A stretch of 64,000 nucleotides of DNA from Methylobacterium terricola (GCF_006151805.1 NZ_VDDA01000007.1:62001-126000), one strand, 5' to 3'. Positions 47,410-56,666 are shown, counted from the stretch's first letter. Made by a program: numbers and translations. The notes: generated by a model not told the origin, from the letters alone.

Positions 47410-49088
47410 GACGCCGGCCGCGCCGCCGGGGCGTCGGCGCCGCGCGGATCGCCCCCTCCCTTGAGGTCGACGTCGCGGAACAGGTGGCGGCCGAGGGGAT
47501 CCATGCGGTAGCCGGTCACCTCCCGCCGTGCCGCCACGAACACCGCCGAATGGGCGATCGGCACCCACGGCACCTCGCGGGCGAAGATCGCCTGCGCCCG
47601 CCGGTAGAGCGCGGCCCGGGCGTCCTGGTCGGGGGTGCGGCGGGCCTGCGTCACCAGGGTGTCGAAGGCCGGATCGCACCAGCGGGCGACGTTGCTGCCG
47701 CCGGACTGCGCCGGCACGCAGGCGAGCAGCACGCCGAGGAAGTTGTCCGGGTCGCCGTTGTCGGCAGTCCAGCCGAACAGCGCCATCGCGGGCTGGCCGG
47801 CCAGCATCCTGGCCCGATAGGCGCTCCACTCGTCGGTCATCAGCCGCAGCCGCACGCCGATGCGGGCGAGGTCGGCCTGGATCATGTCGGCGACGCGCCG
47901 GCCGTTGGGATTGTAGGCCCGGCTCACCGGCGGGTACCACAGCTCGGCCTCGAAGCCGGAGGGAAAGCCGGCTTCGGCCAGCAGCCGCTGCGCCCCGGGC
48001 CGGTCGAGGGGCGGATCCCTTAGGGCCGGATCGTGCCCCCAGAGGTTCGGCGGCAGGGGCGAGCGGGCCACCGTGCCGCCCGGCCCGTAGACCCCCGCCA
48101 CGATCGCCGCCTTGTCGATCGCCATCGCGACGGCGCGGCGCACCCGCAGGTCGTCGAAAGGCGGTCTCAGCACGTTGAGGGCGAGGTAGCCGATGTTCAG
48201 CTCCTCCTCCCGCATCAGGGTCAGGCCCGGATCGGCCTGGATCGCGGCGAGGTCGGCCGGGTTGGGGAACGGCATCAGGTGGCACTCGCCGGCCCGGAGC
48301 TTGGCGAGGCGCACCGCCGCGTTCGGGGTGATCGAGAAGACCAGGGTGTCGATCGCCGGGCGGCCACGCCAGTGCTCGGGGAAGGCGCGGTAGCGCAGGG
48401 CGATGTCGGGCTGGAACGCCATGAAGCTGAACGGCCCGGTGCCGATCGGCTCGCGGTCGAACCGTGCGGCCTCGCCGGCGGCCAGGAGCGCGGCGGCGTA
48501 TTCCGCCGACTGCACCGCCCCGAGCGTCATGGCGATGTTCGGCAGGAAGGTGGCGTCGGCCTGGCGCAGGCGGATATGGACCGTGCGGGCATCGGGCGCC
48601 TCGACCGCCTCGATCAGGTCGGGCAGGCCGAGGTCGCGAAAATACGCGTACTGGCCGCCCGACACCGTGTGGAACGGGTGGTCCGCGCGCCATTGCCGGG
48701 TGATCGAGAACACCACGTCCTCGGCGGCGAGCGGCCGGGTCGGCTGGAACCGGGCGTTGCGGTGGAAGCGGATTCCGGGGCGGAGCGTGAAGGTGTAGTC
48801 GCGCCCGTCCGGCGAGACCGTCCAGGATTCGGCGAGGCTCGGGCGGATCGAGGTGGTGCCGGGCTCGAACGCCACCAGGGTGTCGAAGACCGGCCAGGCC
48901 GCATCCATCCCGGTCGTGGTGGTGACGAGCTGCGGGTTCAGCGATTCGGGATTGCCCTCGGAGCAGAACACCAGGGTCTTGGCGGCGGCGGGGAGGGAGG
49001 CCGCGACGAGCGCGAGCGCGGCGCCCAGGACAGAAGCCAGGGTCGCGCGCCGCGCGCCCGGTCGGCGTATCCCGACAGGTCGATCCAT
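47382..49088 (-). CDS. ABC transporter peptide-type substrate-binding protein (family 5)
   Basis: A 568-residue periplasmic binding protein of the DppA/OppA type. A signal peptide (about 14-36, with cleavage after AAA) leads into KTLVFCSEGNPESLNPQLVT, the DppA-like start. Later marks are LAESWTVSPDGRDYTFTLRP, then FSITRQW and the C-terminal-lobe INYLAVN-like IGYLALNVLRPPFDDLRVRR. It would deliver di- or oligopeptides to an ABC importer. No permease or ATPase genes are adjacent. The 3' end overlaps selO by 28 bases. Confidence 0.88.
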   Translation of the reverse strand: MDRPVGIRRPGARRATLASVLGAALALVAASLPAAAKTLVFCSEGNPESLNPQLVTTTTGMDAAWPVFDTLVAFEPGTTSIRPSLAESWTVSPDGRDYTFTLRPGIRFHRNARFQPTRPLAAEDVVFSITRQWRADHPFHTVSGGQYAYFRDLGLPDLIEAVEAPDARTVHIRLRQADATFLPNIAMTLGAVQSAEYAAALLAAGEAARFDREPIGTGPFSFMAFQPDIALRYRAFPEHWRGRPAIDTLVFSITPNAAVRLAKLRAGECHLMPFPNPADLAAIQADPGLTLMREEELNIGYLALNVLRPPFDDLRVRRAVAMAIDKAAIVAGVYGPGGTVARSPLPPNLWGHDPALRDPPLDRPGAQRLLAEAGFPSGFEAELWYPPVSRAYNPNGRRVADMIQADLARIGVRLRLMTDEWSAYRARMLAGQPAMALFGWTADNGDPDNFLGVLLACVPAQSGGSNVARWCDPAFDTLVTQARRTPDQDARAALYRRAQAIFAREVPWVPIAHSAVFVAARREVTGYRMDPLGRHLFRDVDLKGGGDPRGADAPAARPASQGADGRVP

Positions 49089-49222
49089 CCCGGGTCTCTC
49101 ACCCCCTCGCGGCCGCCGTCACGGCCCGGCCATGCTTGGCGTGAGTACACACCGAAAGGCGGGAATTCCCAAGAGGCGCCGCGCAAGAGGTTCCGTGCAG
49201 GAGGTTCCGTGCCGACCGCGCC

Positions 49223-51625
49223 CTATCGCGCCGCCGCGGCCTGGGGCACCGGCGCCTGTCGCAGCGGCACCGCGGGCGCGAGGCGGCACGGGAACTCGAC
49301 CCGCACCACCGTGCCGCGCCCGGCCTCGCTCTCGACAGCGATGCGGCCCTGCAGCTGCCCGGTGACGAGGTTGTAGACGATGTGCATGCCGAGCCCCGAG
49401 CTGCCGCTGTGGCGGGCGGTGGTGAAGAACGGATCGAAGATGCGCTCGCGATCCGCCGCCATGATGCCGCGCCCGTCGTCGCGCACTTCGAGCCGCACGA
49501 AATCTCCCTCGCGCGCGACCGCGACGGTGATGCGCCCGGCCTCGCCCGCCGCGAAGGCGTGCACCACGGCGTTCTTGACCAGGTTGGTGATGATCTGCGC
49601 CAGCGCCCCCGGATGGGTATCGACCTCGAACTCGTCGGGGGCGTCGAGATCGAGGCGGTGCCCACCCCGGCGCAGGAGCGGCCCAAGGCTGCGCAGCAAC
49701 TCGCCGAGCCACTCGCGCAAGAAGAAGCGGCGGTGCTCGTCGCTCACCCGGTCGACCGCGACCTGCTTGAAGCTGTGGACGAGGTCCGCGGCGCGGGCGA
49801 GGTTGGCGGTCAACAGGTGCGAGCCCTCCTGCATCCGGTCGACGAAGTGGGTCAGGCGCGAGCGCGAGAGCTGCCCGGTCCGCGCCACCTCGCCGAACTC
49901 GCGCGCCTCGTCGCGGACCAGGGTGGCGGTGGTGACCGCGATGCCGAGCGGCGTGTTGATCTCGTGCGCCACCCCGGCGACGAGCTGCCCGAGGGAGGCG
50001 AGCTTCTCGGCCTGGATCAGGTCGGACTGGGTCTGGCGCAGCTCGGCCAGCGTCCGGTCGGCCTCCTCCTTGGCGCGGCGGAGCGCCCGCTCGCGCCGGC
50101 CGATCTCCTCGACGAACATCGCGGTGGCCCGCGCCATGTCGCCGAGCTCGTCGCGCCGGCGCCCGACGGCGGCACCGACATCGCCCGCCGCCATCTCGCG
50201 CCGGCCCGGATCGGCGGCGAGGGCCAGCATGCCGCGCTGAAGCTGGCGCAAGGGGGCGGTGATCGAGCGCGCCACCACGAGGCCGACCGTCGAGCCGAGC
50301 ACGAGGCCGGCCCCGGCGCCGACGAGCAGCAGCCGCAGCAGGAAGGTGCCGAAGCGGTCGGCATCGTCGATGAAGACCTCGTTGAGGCTGCGGGCGGTCT
50401 CGCCGATCACCGCCGCGAGGCCGTCCATCGCGGCGATGCCCTCGTTCTGCCGGCGCAGGCCCTCGACCGTGGTGCCGAGGCGCTCGCGCCAGCCGTCGAT
50501 GGCCTCGATCATCTCGCCCTGGATCAGCGGCGAGATCGGCAGGGCCGCGGCGGTCTCGGACAGGCGGCGCCCGTCCTCGAGCATCGCGGCGGCCGCCGGC
50601 ACGTCGCGCCGGCGCAGGGCCTCGGCGGTGCGCTGCCCGAGCTTGAGGGTCTCGAGCGCGATGTTCTGGGTCGCCTGCTCGGTCTCGTTGGCCTGTACCG
50701 CGTAGGAGAGGAGCTGGGTCACCTCGTCGTGCAAGGCGCGCTGGGCCGAGCCGTCGATCTTGAGCACCCGGTCGCACCACTCGTCGAGGACGTTGACCGG
50801 GGAGGGGAGCGGCGGGTGGTCCGGGACCACGCCACCGGCGGCGACCGGGCGCGGCTCCTCGCCGCCGCGCCAGGCCTCGTAGGCGGCGGTCAGGATCAGG
50901 AGCTCCTCGGCTTCCGCCCCGCGCCCGTCGCCCTTGAGCGCCGCCGCGAGGTCGCGGGCGGCGTTGCGGACATGGACCATCGACACCGGGACCATCGCAG
51001 CAGGCTCGGCGGAGCGCTCCCCGGACGGCGCGGTGCCGGCCCGCCGCAGCGCATCGATCTCGGCCTCCGCCACCAGGGCGCGCAGCTCGTTGACGGCGCC
51101 GACCACGTCGCGGACCTGGCGCAGGGTGGCGGCCTTGGCGGTGAGCGAGACGACGAGGTCGGTATTGGCGGCGCGCTGCCGGTCGCGGGCTTGGTCGGCG
51201 AGGCTCACCAGGGCATCGGCGCGGGCGGCCATCTCGGCGGTCAGCCCGTCATTCTCCCGGGTGATCCGCACCAGGGCCTGCATCTGGTCGATCGAATCCT
51301 TGAGCGCGGCGCGGGCCGCCTCGATCCGGGCCGCCTGGTCCGGGGTGCGGGCGTAGCGGCGCAGCTCGTCGAGGGAGCCGGCCGATTCGGCAGTCAGGCG
51401 GGCGAAGCGCTCGGCATGGTCGGTGCGCTCGGCCGGGCGCGCCGCCAGGAACTCGTCCCGCACCGTCGTCGACAGGGTCAGGGTGCGGTAGATCGCGCCG
51501 GCCAGCACCGCGCCGTCCCGGGCCCTCTCGGCCTGGGCGAGCAGCAGCCAGCCCGCGAGCGCGATCAGCGCCGCGATGGTGATCGGCAGGCCGCCGACGA
51601 GGAAGATCTTGTGGCCGACCCGCAT
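49223..51625 (-). CDS. sensor histidine kinase with large periplasmic helical domain
   Basis: An 800-residue kinase. Helix one at about 8-30 and helix two at about 415-440 bracket a ~380-residue, mostly helical sensor region. HAMP follows at about 440-500, then a dimerisation/phosphoacceptor region with His near residue 551 in VAGVAHEINTPLGIAVTTAT, and the ATPase with NLVKNAVVHA, DDGRGI and GSSGLGMHIVYNLV. The response regulator is not beside it; the nearest regulator gene is at 20 kb. The start at 51625 is chosen for its membrane helix. Input signal unknown. Confidence 0.9.
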   Translation of the reverse strand: MRVGHKIFLVGGLPITIAALIALAGWLLLAQAERARDGAVLAGAIYRTLTLSTTVRDEFLAARPAERTDHAERFARLTAESAGSLDELRRYARTPDQAARIEAARAALKDSIDQMQALVRITRENDGLTAEMAARADALVSLADQARDRQRAANTDLVVSLTAKAATLRQVRDVVGAVNELRALVAEAEIDALRRAGTAPSGERSAEPAAMVPVSMVHVRNAARDLAAALKGDGRGAEAEELLILTAAYEAWRGGEEPRPVAAGGVVPDHPPLPSPVNVLDEWCDRVLKIDGSAQRALHDEVTQLLSYAVQANETEQATQNIALETLKLGQRTAEALRRRDVPAAAAMLEDGRRLSETAAALPISPLIQGEMIEAIDGWRERLGTTVEGLRRQNEGIAAMDGLAAVIGETARSLNEVFIDDADRFGTFLLRLLLVGAGAGLVLGSTVGLVVARSITAPLRQLQRGMLALAADPGRREMAAGDVGAAVGRRRDELGDMARATAMFVEEIGRRERALRRAKEEADRTLAELRQTQSDLIQAEKLASLGQLVAGVAHEINTPLGIAVTTATLVRDEAREFGEVARTGQLSRSRLTHFVDRMQEGSHLLTANLARAADLVHSFKQVAVDRVSDEHRRFFLREWLGELLRSLGPLLRRGGHRLDLDAPDEFEVDTHPGALAQIITNLVKNAVVHAFAAGEAGRITVAVAREGDFVRLEVRDDGRGIMAADRERIFDPFFTTARHSGSSGLGMHIVYNLVTGQLQGRIAVESEAGRGTVVRVEFPCRLAPAVPLRQAPVPQAAAAR

Positions 51626-51695
51626 CGTGGCCCCGCTCCGCCGCGGGTGACGACTATGCATCAATTCTCAAGGTCTGCCAGACCGGGCCGCCGCG

Positions 51696-52052
51696 TCACG
51701 GGCCGGCCCCCTGCCGGGCCGGATGGCCGCGGGCGCCGCCGCGAGACCGGAGAGACGGCAGGCCCGGGCGGCGCCCGATGGTCCGCGCCTCGGGCGGCGG
51801 GCGCGCCGCGCGGGACTTCCCCGGGCTCTCGGGACGCGGCGCCGGCCGGAGCAGGGGAGCCGGCCGGCAGGCGGCGCAGCGGCCTAGCCGCGGCTCCCAG
51901 CCAGGCGCCGGAGGCGGGCTGGCACGGTGAGCCGGAGGCTGGCCCGCGCCGGATGCGGAGGGCGCCCCGCCCAGGAGGGCGTGCAACGCCTCCCGCTCCG
52001 CGGGGTCGCCGTCCAAGAACGCGTCCAGGAGATCGGCGCTGAAATGCGGCAT
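51696..52052 (-). CDS. possible small protein with anti-sigma-like N-terminus
   Basis: A 118-residue frame. Only the first ~30 residues (PHFSADLLDAFLDGDPAERE and ALHALL) look protein-like, resembling the short helical opening of zinc-less anti-sigma factors. The rest is Pro/Arg/Ala-rich low complexity. A GAGG is five bases upstream of the start. It follows the WPY protein gene by 18 bases on the same strand. It may be a short gene with a low-complexity tail or an over-call. Confidence 0.35.
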   Translation of the reverse strand: MPHFSADLLDAFLDGDPAEREALHALLGGAPSASGAGQPPAHRASPPPAPGWEPRLGRCAACRPAPLLRPAPRPESPGKSRAARPPPEARTIGRRPGLPSLRSRGGARGHPARQGAGP

Positions 52053-52070
52053 GACGGCCTCGTCGCCGCA

Positions 52071-52391
52071 TCAGCCGACCGACACCCGGCCCGGGATCCG
52101 GGCCGGCGCGGGCGAACGCTGCCGCTCGATCACCCGCACCGGCCGGCGCGGCTCGGCCGGGCTGGCGGGCTGCAGGCAGCTCTCGGGCAGATAGGGCCAG
52201 GTCGCGCCCGCGCAGACCGGGCCGGCGGCGGGGGCCGACGGGACCGGCACCACCGGCGCGGGATCGACGGGGGCCCGGCCGGAGAGGGTCGCGGGCGCCT
52301 CCTCGGCCAGGCGCGGCACCACGGTCCGCGTCGTCTCGACGATGCCGACCGTCAGCATCGCACTCACCAGGATCATCCGCGCCACAATCAT
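52071..52391 (-). CDS. small exported protein with WPYLPESCL motif
   Basis: A 106-residue protein with an N-terminal hydrophobic segment (about 5-19) and a Pro-rich periplasmic part that carries the two-cysteine motif CAGATWPYLPESCLQ. That motif recurs in small alphaproteobacterial exported proteins of unknown role, likely with one disulfide. The start at 52391 is set by GAGGAGG just upstream. The C-terminal ~25 residues are basic. Divergent from the AT-rich porin leader region. Confidence 0.7.
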   Translation of the reverse strand: MIVARMILVSAMLTVGIVETTRTVVPRLAEEAPATLSGRAPVDPAPVVPVPSAPAAGPVCAGATWPYLPESCLQPASPAEPRRPVRVIERQRSPAPARIPGRVSVG

Positions 52392-53010
52392 CGTCGCCTC
52401 CTCGCAGCCCTTTGTGTCTCCGGGCTCTTGTGGCGAGGGGTATAGGCGCGGTGCATGTCCGTAATTTTGCGTCCCGGTTCGGATTCGCCCGAAACGAACC
52501 TGCCAGTGTTTCGTCATCGGCGCGTGACGAAATATTCGAAAGCTCGAACCCGTCATGATCGACTTGCCCCCCAATAAAGTGCCTGCGTCCGAACAGGAGA
52601 GGGGCGAGCAACGCGGCCTGACGCCGGACGAGCACTGCGCGAATGCAGCGAACCGGGCCACGATCCTGCGCGTCGCCGGCCCTGCCGTCGAGGCCGCTGG
52701 CTGCACGCCGCCCCCGACCCGACTCGCCCGGCCGGACCGTCATGGTGCCGGTCTGCCGAGGCTGCCCGAGAGGACGGCGCGATCCGTCGTCCCGCGAGGG
52801 CGGGATCGGCATGGCCCGGCGCCTCTCGGTACCCCGCCGATCCGATGGCAGGGAGGAGCGGGACACGCGCCGGCTCGGGACAGCCGCGGATCGGATCCCC
52901 GGACGAATACAGGTAAATTTCAATAATATGCATCGATTAATATTGGTTAGAAACCATCGGGAAATGTGATTCACTGCATAAAATAGTGTTATCTAAGATG
53001 TAACATTTGC

Positions 53011-53070
53011 ACTAACATATCATAATTTCGTTTATTCTGACAAATTATTCGAAAATTATGCTATGTTAGT
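53011..53070. repeat. long inverted repeat in AT-rich island
   Basis: The left arm is ACTAACATATCATAATTTCG at 53011-53030. The right arm at 53050-53070 is its reverse complement except for one mismatch and one extra base. The loop is 19 bases. It could be a cruciform, a regulator site or the remains of a small transposable element. Confidence 0.75.
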
Positions 53071-53266
53071 TCATATTTGTGATGCCGTGTAACTTACCAT
53101 GGCGCCTTGTCAGATCTTATTGATTTAGTTAGCTCTTAAAGTATATCTCGAGCACTCCCATGTAAAAATGTGTTGATTCTGCCACAATCATGCCCCAAGG
53201 GACCCGTGACGGCGTGTTAGTTCTTGGGAGAGATTGATCAACTCAGCGTCATGAAAGAATGTTCCT

Positions 53267-53291
53267 CCGCACCGGATGAGATCCGGTGCGG
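53267..53291 (+). promoter_or_regulatory. hairpin in the porin leader
   Basis: A perfect 11-bp stem, CCGCACCGGAT with ATCCGGTGCGG, loop GAG, about 122 bases before the porin start. It is a candidate 5'-UTR stabiliser or attenuator, or a terminator for upstream transcripts. Confidence 0.5.
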
Positions 53292-53413
53292 TTCGGCAGG
53301 TCGGTACGGCCGCCGGATCTCCAGGGGCATAAGAGGGACATGGTCTCGAGGCCGGCGAGGTCTTCGGAACAGAGTCGTTCACCCCTTTCGGGTCCGAAAT
53401 CTTGGAGGTCTCA

Positions 53414-55048
53414 ATGAAGCTCGTGAAGAGCCTTCTGCTGGGTTCGGCCGCTGGCCTGACCGTCGTTGCTGGTGCCCAAGCCGCTGATCTGCCGATCAAG
53501 AAGGCCGCCCCCGTCGAGTACGTGCGCGTCTGCGCGACGCACGGCGCCGGCTTCTTCTACATCCCGGGCACCGATACCTGCCTGCGCGTCTCCGGCCGCG
53601 CCCGGTTCCAGGCCACCTACCTGCAGGCCTATGCCCGCTCGGGCGACCTGACCGGCTACCAGGGCCTCGGCCGCCTGAACCTCGACGCCCGTACGTCGAC
53701 CGCCTACGGCACCCTGCGCGCCTTCGTGCGTATGGATCTGGCCTACGGCACCGGTCCGTTCCTCGCCTCGGGCACCTCGCGTCTGGCCGGCACCGGCTTC
53801 CCGGCGCTCGGCGTCGACACCTTCGGCCGCGTCACCAACTACGTGGGCCTCGACAAGGCCTTCATCCAGTTCGCCGGCTTCACCGCCGGTCGCGCGGCCT
53901 CGTTCTTCGACTTCTACGCCCACGACCTCGAGTTCATCGGCTCGTCGCTCGGCTCCGACAACGCCTCGACCAACCTGCTCGCCTACACGGCGACGTTCGG
54001 TCAGGGCTTCTCGGCGACCCTGTCGATGGAAGACCCGCTGCTCCGCAAGACCCCGATCTACGGCAGCGCCAGCGGCGGCTCGACCTTCACCGCCTTCCAG
54101 GTGTTCCAGCCGGGCGCCGGCAACTTCACCCCGGTGCTCGGCACCAACGCCTTCGGCCAGCCGATCATCGCCGACTACGACGTCGTCCAGCGCAACCGCC
54201 TGCCCGACTTCGTCGGCGCGCTCCGCTACGACGCCGCCTGGGGCTCGGCGCAGGTCTCGGCTCTCGTGCACGAGATCAACACCGCCAATGCCTCCGCCGT
54301 GCGCGGCTTCAATGGCACCTCGACCATCGGTGCCGTCGCTCCCCGTCCGGCCAGCGAGTACGGCTGGGCGATCCAGGGCGGCCTGAAGCTCAACATGCCG
54401 TTCATCGCCCCGGGCGACCTGCTCTACCTGCAGGGCTCCTACGGCGAGGGCACCACCCGCGCCACCGGCTACAACATGTGGCTGGGCAGCTACACCAACT
54501 TCGCCTCGCTCGCCACTGGCACCACCTTCGGCACCTCGCTCGTCGACGCGGTGGTCGATCCGCTGACGGGTAAGCTCGACCTGTCGACCTCCTGGACCGT
54601 CACCGCGGCCTACCTGCACTACTGGACCCCCGAGTGGCGTTCGGCGGTGTTCGGCAGCTACGGCGAGATGTCGTACGGCAAGACCAGCCGCGCCAACCTC
54701 GGCCTCGTGAACCAGGCCAGCGGCTTCGCGACCTCGCCGCTGCCGAGCCCGTTCGCTCCTGGCTTCGCGTTCACGAACCAGCTGCGCGACACCAACCAGA
54801 TCGTTGCCGGCGCGAGCCTGATCTGGTCGCCGGTGCGTGACCTCGATATCGGCCTCGAGGGCAACTACGCCCGCCTGGCCCTGCAGAGCGGTCGCGTCAT
54901 CGACCAGAACAAGGCTCCGGGCTTCGGCGGCGCCAACGTCGTCAACGTCGTGAACGGCCAGCCGGTCGTCGCCGGCGGCGGCGTCCTGCCGACCACCAAC
55001 GCGACCGACACGTTCCAGATCCGCATGCGCGTCCAGCGCGACTTCTAA
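53414..55048 (+). CDS. porin (Hyphomicrobiales type, PF02530-like)
   Basis: A 544-residue outer-membrane porin forming a trimeric barrel for passive nutrient diffusion. A signal peptide (MKLVKSLLLGSAAGLTVVAG to AQAAD, cleavage near residue 23) leads into DLPIKKAAPVEYVRVCATHG, then GFFYIPGTDTCLRVSGRARF, the fixed opening of alphaproteobacterial porins with two conserved cysteines. The chain ends in Phe after RMRVQRD, as barrel proteins do. The ATG at 53414 has GGAGG at 53404-53408; an upstream TTG is less likely. The length is at the high end of the family. An intrinsic terminator follows. Confidence 0.93.
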   Translation: MKLVKSLLLGSAAGLTVVAGAQAADLPIKKAAPVEYVRVCATHGAGFFYIPGTDTCLRVSGRARFQATYLQAYARSGDLTGYQGLGRLNLDARTSTAYGTLRAFVRMDLAYGTGPFLASGTSRLAGTGFPALGVDTFGRVTNYVGLDKAFIQFAGFTAGRAASFFDFYAHDLEFIGSSLGSDNASTNLLAYTATFGQGFSATLSMEDPLLRKTPIYGSASGGSTFTAFQVFQPGAGNFTPVLGTNAFGQPIIADYDVVQRNRLPDFVGALRYDAAWGSAQVSALVHEINTANASAVRGFNGTSTIGAVAPRPASEYGWAIQGGLKLNMPFIAPGDLLYLQGSYGEGTTRATGYNMWLGSYTNFASLATGTTFGTSLVDAVVDPLTGKLDLSTSWTVTAAYLHYWTPEWRSAVFGSYGEMSYGKTSRANLGLVNQASGFATSPLPSPFAPGFAFTNQLRDTNQIVAGASLIWSPVRDLDIGLEGNYARLALQSGRVIDQNKAPGFGGANVVNVVNGQPVVAGGGVLPTTNATDTFQIRMRVQRDF

Positions 55049-55071
55049 GCTCATCTGACGTTCAATATCGG

Positions 55072-55101
55072 GGGTCCCGGCGAAAGCCGGGGCCCTTTTT
55101 T
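55072..55101 (+). terminator. intrinsic terminator of porin
   Basis: Stem GGGTCCCGGC and GCCGGGGCCC (one G-U pair) with a GAAA loop, followed by six T, 24 bases after the porin stop. Confidence 0.9.
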
Positions 55102-55121
55102 CGTCTCGTGCCATGAAGACA

Positions 55122-55205
55122 AGAAAAAAGGCGCACTCGATGAGTGCGCCTTGCAGGTGCCCTGGGTCTCGAAACTCAGGATGTGCTTGTTGTAGCATCC
55201 CATAC
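55122..55205 (-). ncRNA. candidate small RNA (minus strand) with its own terminator
   Basis: Read on the minus strand: hairpin GGATG/CATCC (55200-55179), hairpin CAGG/CCTG (55164-55154), then an 11-bp perfect stem AAGGCGCACTC/GAGTGCGCCTT (55152-55128) followed by T residues opposite the A-run 55124-55129. This is the layout of a short Rho-independent sRNA. Alternatively it is the far 3' end of the minus-strand gene at 55408. No clear promoter pair was found. Confidence 0.4.
55128..55152 (-). terminator. intrinsic terminator, minus strand
   Basis: An 11-bp perfect stem with a 3-base loop, followed on the minus strand by a run of T. It faces the porin terminator, so the two end transcription from both sides. 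Confidence 0.8.
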
Positions 55206-55407
55206 AGGTCGATTCAACTAACAAAAATCGCTATCGCAAAGAACGTGAAGATCAAAATGCGCCAATCGCCTAAGAGCTAACAAAGCGCTGCCAGGGTCTG
55301 ATGCGTCCCTGCGGGCCGCGCAGGCGGCCCGACTGGGGGAGCGACTGCGGCAGGAGGCTGGAAAACCGGTCAGCTCACCATCGGTCGGCCGGAGGCATCG
55401 CGACGGC
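55153..55407. other. gene-free interval after porin
   Basis: About 255 bases up to the next minus-strand gene, fairly AT-rich between 55205 and 55300. It holds the candidate sRNA body; otherwise I see nothing. Confidence 0.4.
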
Positions 55408-55713
55408 TCAGGCCCGCTGCTCCTTCAGCCGGCGGACGCATTTGCTGTAGTATTGCGGCCAACGCGGTCCCTGGGCCTCCTTCTCGGGGCGACCGAGCGC
55501 GCGCCACTCGGCGCCACATCGGCGCTGGCGCTCGCGGGCCGCGAGGCTCCGGGCGCTCGGCTCACGACGCCGCTTCGCCTCGGCGCCCGGCTCGGCTTGA
55601 CCAGGAACCACGTGGCTGGACATCGCTTCACCGGATCCGGTTTGCGCGACGGCACAGGCGGGCGCGGCGACCAGCAGGGCTGCCAGGATCGCGCGGATGA
55701 GGGGAGGGGTCAT
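55408..55713 (-). CDS. small secreted protein with two-Cys C-terminal motif
   Basis: A 101-residue protein with a signal peptide (about 5-21, AVAQ) and a basic mature part. The C-terminus has RCGAEWRALGR and WPQYYSKCVRRL, a pair of cysteines spaced about 28 residues apart, similar to PsiF-like small periplasmic proteins in rhizobia. The start at 55713 gives the signal peptide; longer in-frame sequence is not needed. Function unknown. Confidence 0.65.
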   Translation of the reverse strand: MTPPLIRAILAALLVAAPACAVAQTGSGEAMSSHVVPGQAEPGAEAKRRREPSARSLAARERQRRCGAEWRALGRPEKEAQGPRWPQYYSKCVRRLKEQRA

Positions 55714-55975
55714 CGGGAGGACTCGCCGGACGGGCACCACCGGATCGGCTGGCGCGACGCCGACCTTGCCACACGGTGACGCAACGGCAAGAGATCGGGC
55801 GAAGGATAGGACAATGGTCCGGCCCCTCCGTTCCGCCACGCGGACAAAGCCGCGCGTTCGGTGATTGAGACAACCTTCACCCTGTACAGGGTAGCCCCGG
55901 CCCTGTTTACCTGATCGGGAAGCCCGATGCGCGACGGACGTGTCCCGTCCCCGCCGTGCGAGAAGGACCAGCCGC

Positions 55976-56650
55976 ATGTCGGCCGTGACGACGCCGCCGA
56001 TCGACCTCTACTACTGGACGACGCCCAACGGCTGGAAAGCCTCGATCATGCTCGAGGAATGCGGCCTGCCGTACCGCATGGTGCCGATCAACATCGGCAA
56101 GGGCGCGCAGGGAGCGCCCGAGTTCCTGGCGGTGGCGCCGCACGGCAAGATCCCGGTCATCGTCGATCCGGACGGGCCGGGGGGTGAGCCGATCACGGTG
56201 TTCGAGTCGAACGCGATCCTGCAGTACCTGGCCCGCAAGACCGGCCTGTTCTACCCGGCCGAGGCGCGGGCCCGGATCGCCGTCGATATCTGGCTGTTCT
56301 GGCAAGCGGCGAATTTCGGCCCGACCCTCGGCCAGACCCACCATTTCCGCATCTACGCCTCGGACAAGATTCCCTACGCGATCGAGCGCTTCACCGCGGC
56401 GACGACGAAGCTCTACGCCACCCTCGACGCCCAGCTCGCCCGCCATCCCCACGTCGCCGGCGCAGACTACACCATCGCCGACATCGCGATCCTGCCCTGG
56501 GCCAAGCTGTGGGAGCGCCAGGGCCAGGACCTCGCGGCCTTCCCGCACGTCGCGGCCTGGATCGAGCGGATGAAGGCGCGGCCGGCGGTCCTGCGCGGCT
56601 TCCGGCTCAAGCCGGCCCCGGACGAGCCGGGCCCGGCCTCCCGCGCCTGA
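55976..56650 (+). CDS. glutathione transferase / disulfide-bond oxidoreductase (YfcG/YghU-like)
   Basis: A 224-residue GST-fold protein. The thioredoxin-like domain opens IDLYYWTTPNGWKASIMLEE, as in YfcG/YghU types, with APHGKIPVIVDPDG and VFESNAILQYLARKTGLFYP. The helical domain contains DYTIADIAILPWA. Family members act as glutathione-dependent disulfide oxidoreductases with low transferase activity. The ATG at 55976 has AAGGA upstream. Divergent from the small secreted gene. Confidence 0.88.
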   Translation: MSAVTTPPIDLYYWTTPNGWKASIMLEECGLPYRMVPINIGKGAQGAPEFLAVAPHGKIPVIVDPDGPGGEPITVFESNAILQYLARKTGLFYPAEARARIAVDIWLFWQAANFGPTLGQTHHFRIYASDKIPYAIERFTAATTKLYATLDAQLARHPHVAGADYTIADIAILPWAKLWERQGQDLAAFPHVAAWIERMKARPAVLRGFRLKPAPDEPGPASRA

Positions 56651-56666
56651 CGCGCGGGAGCGAGGC

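Larger units (their letters stand above)
52392..53413. other. long gene-free region with AT-rich island upstream of porin
   Basis: About 1,020 bases without a supported gene. From about 52910 to 53215 the sequence is very AT-rich, unlike the rest of the window. It contains a 60-bp inverted repeat (53011-53070) and, nearer the porin, an 11-bp hairpin (53267-53291). It should carry the porin promoter and long leader. Confidence 0.6.

Noticed and set aside
52555-52926. A 123-codon plus-strand frame in the porin upstream region
   Set aside because: Random Arg/Pro/Ala composition, no motif, and it ends at the edge of the AT-rich island.
53411-55198. A 595-codon minus-strand frame across the whole porin gene
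   Set aside because: Antisense shadow with Glu/Arg/Val-rich repeats; the porin on the plus strand has signal peptide and family motifs.
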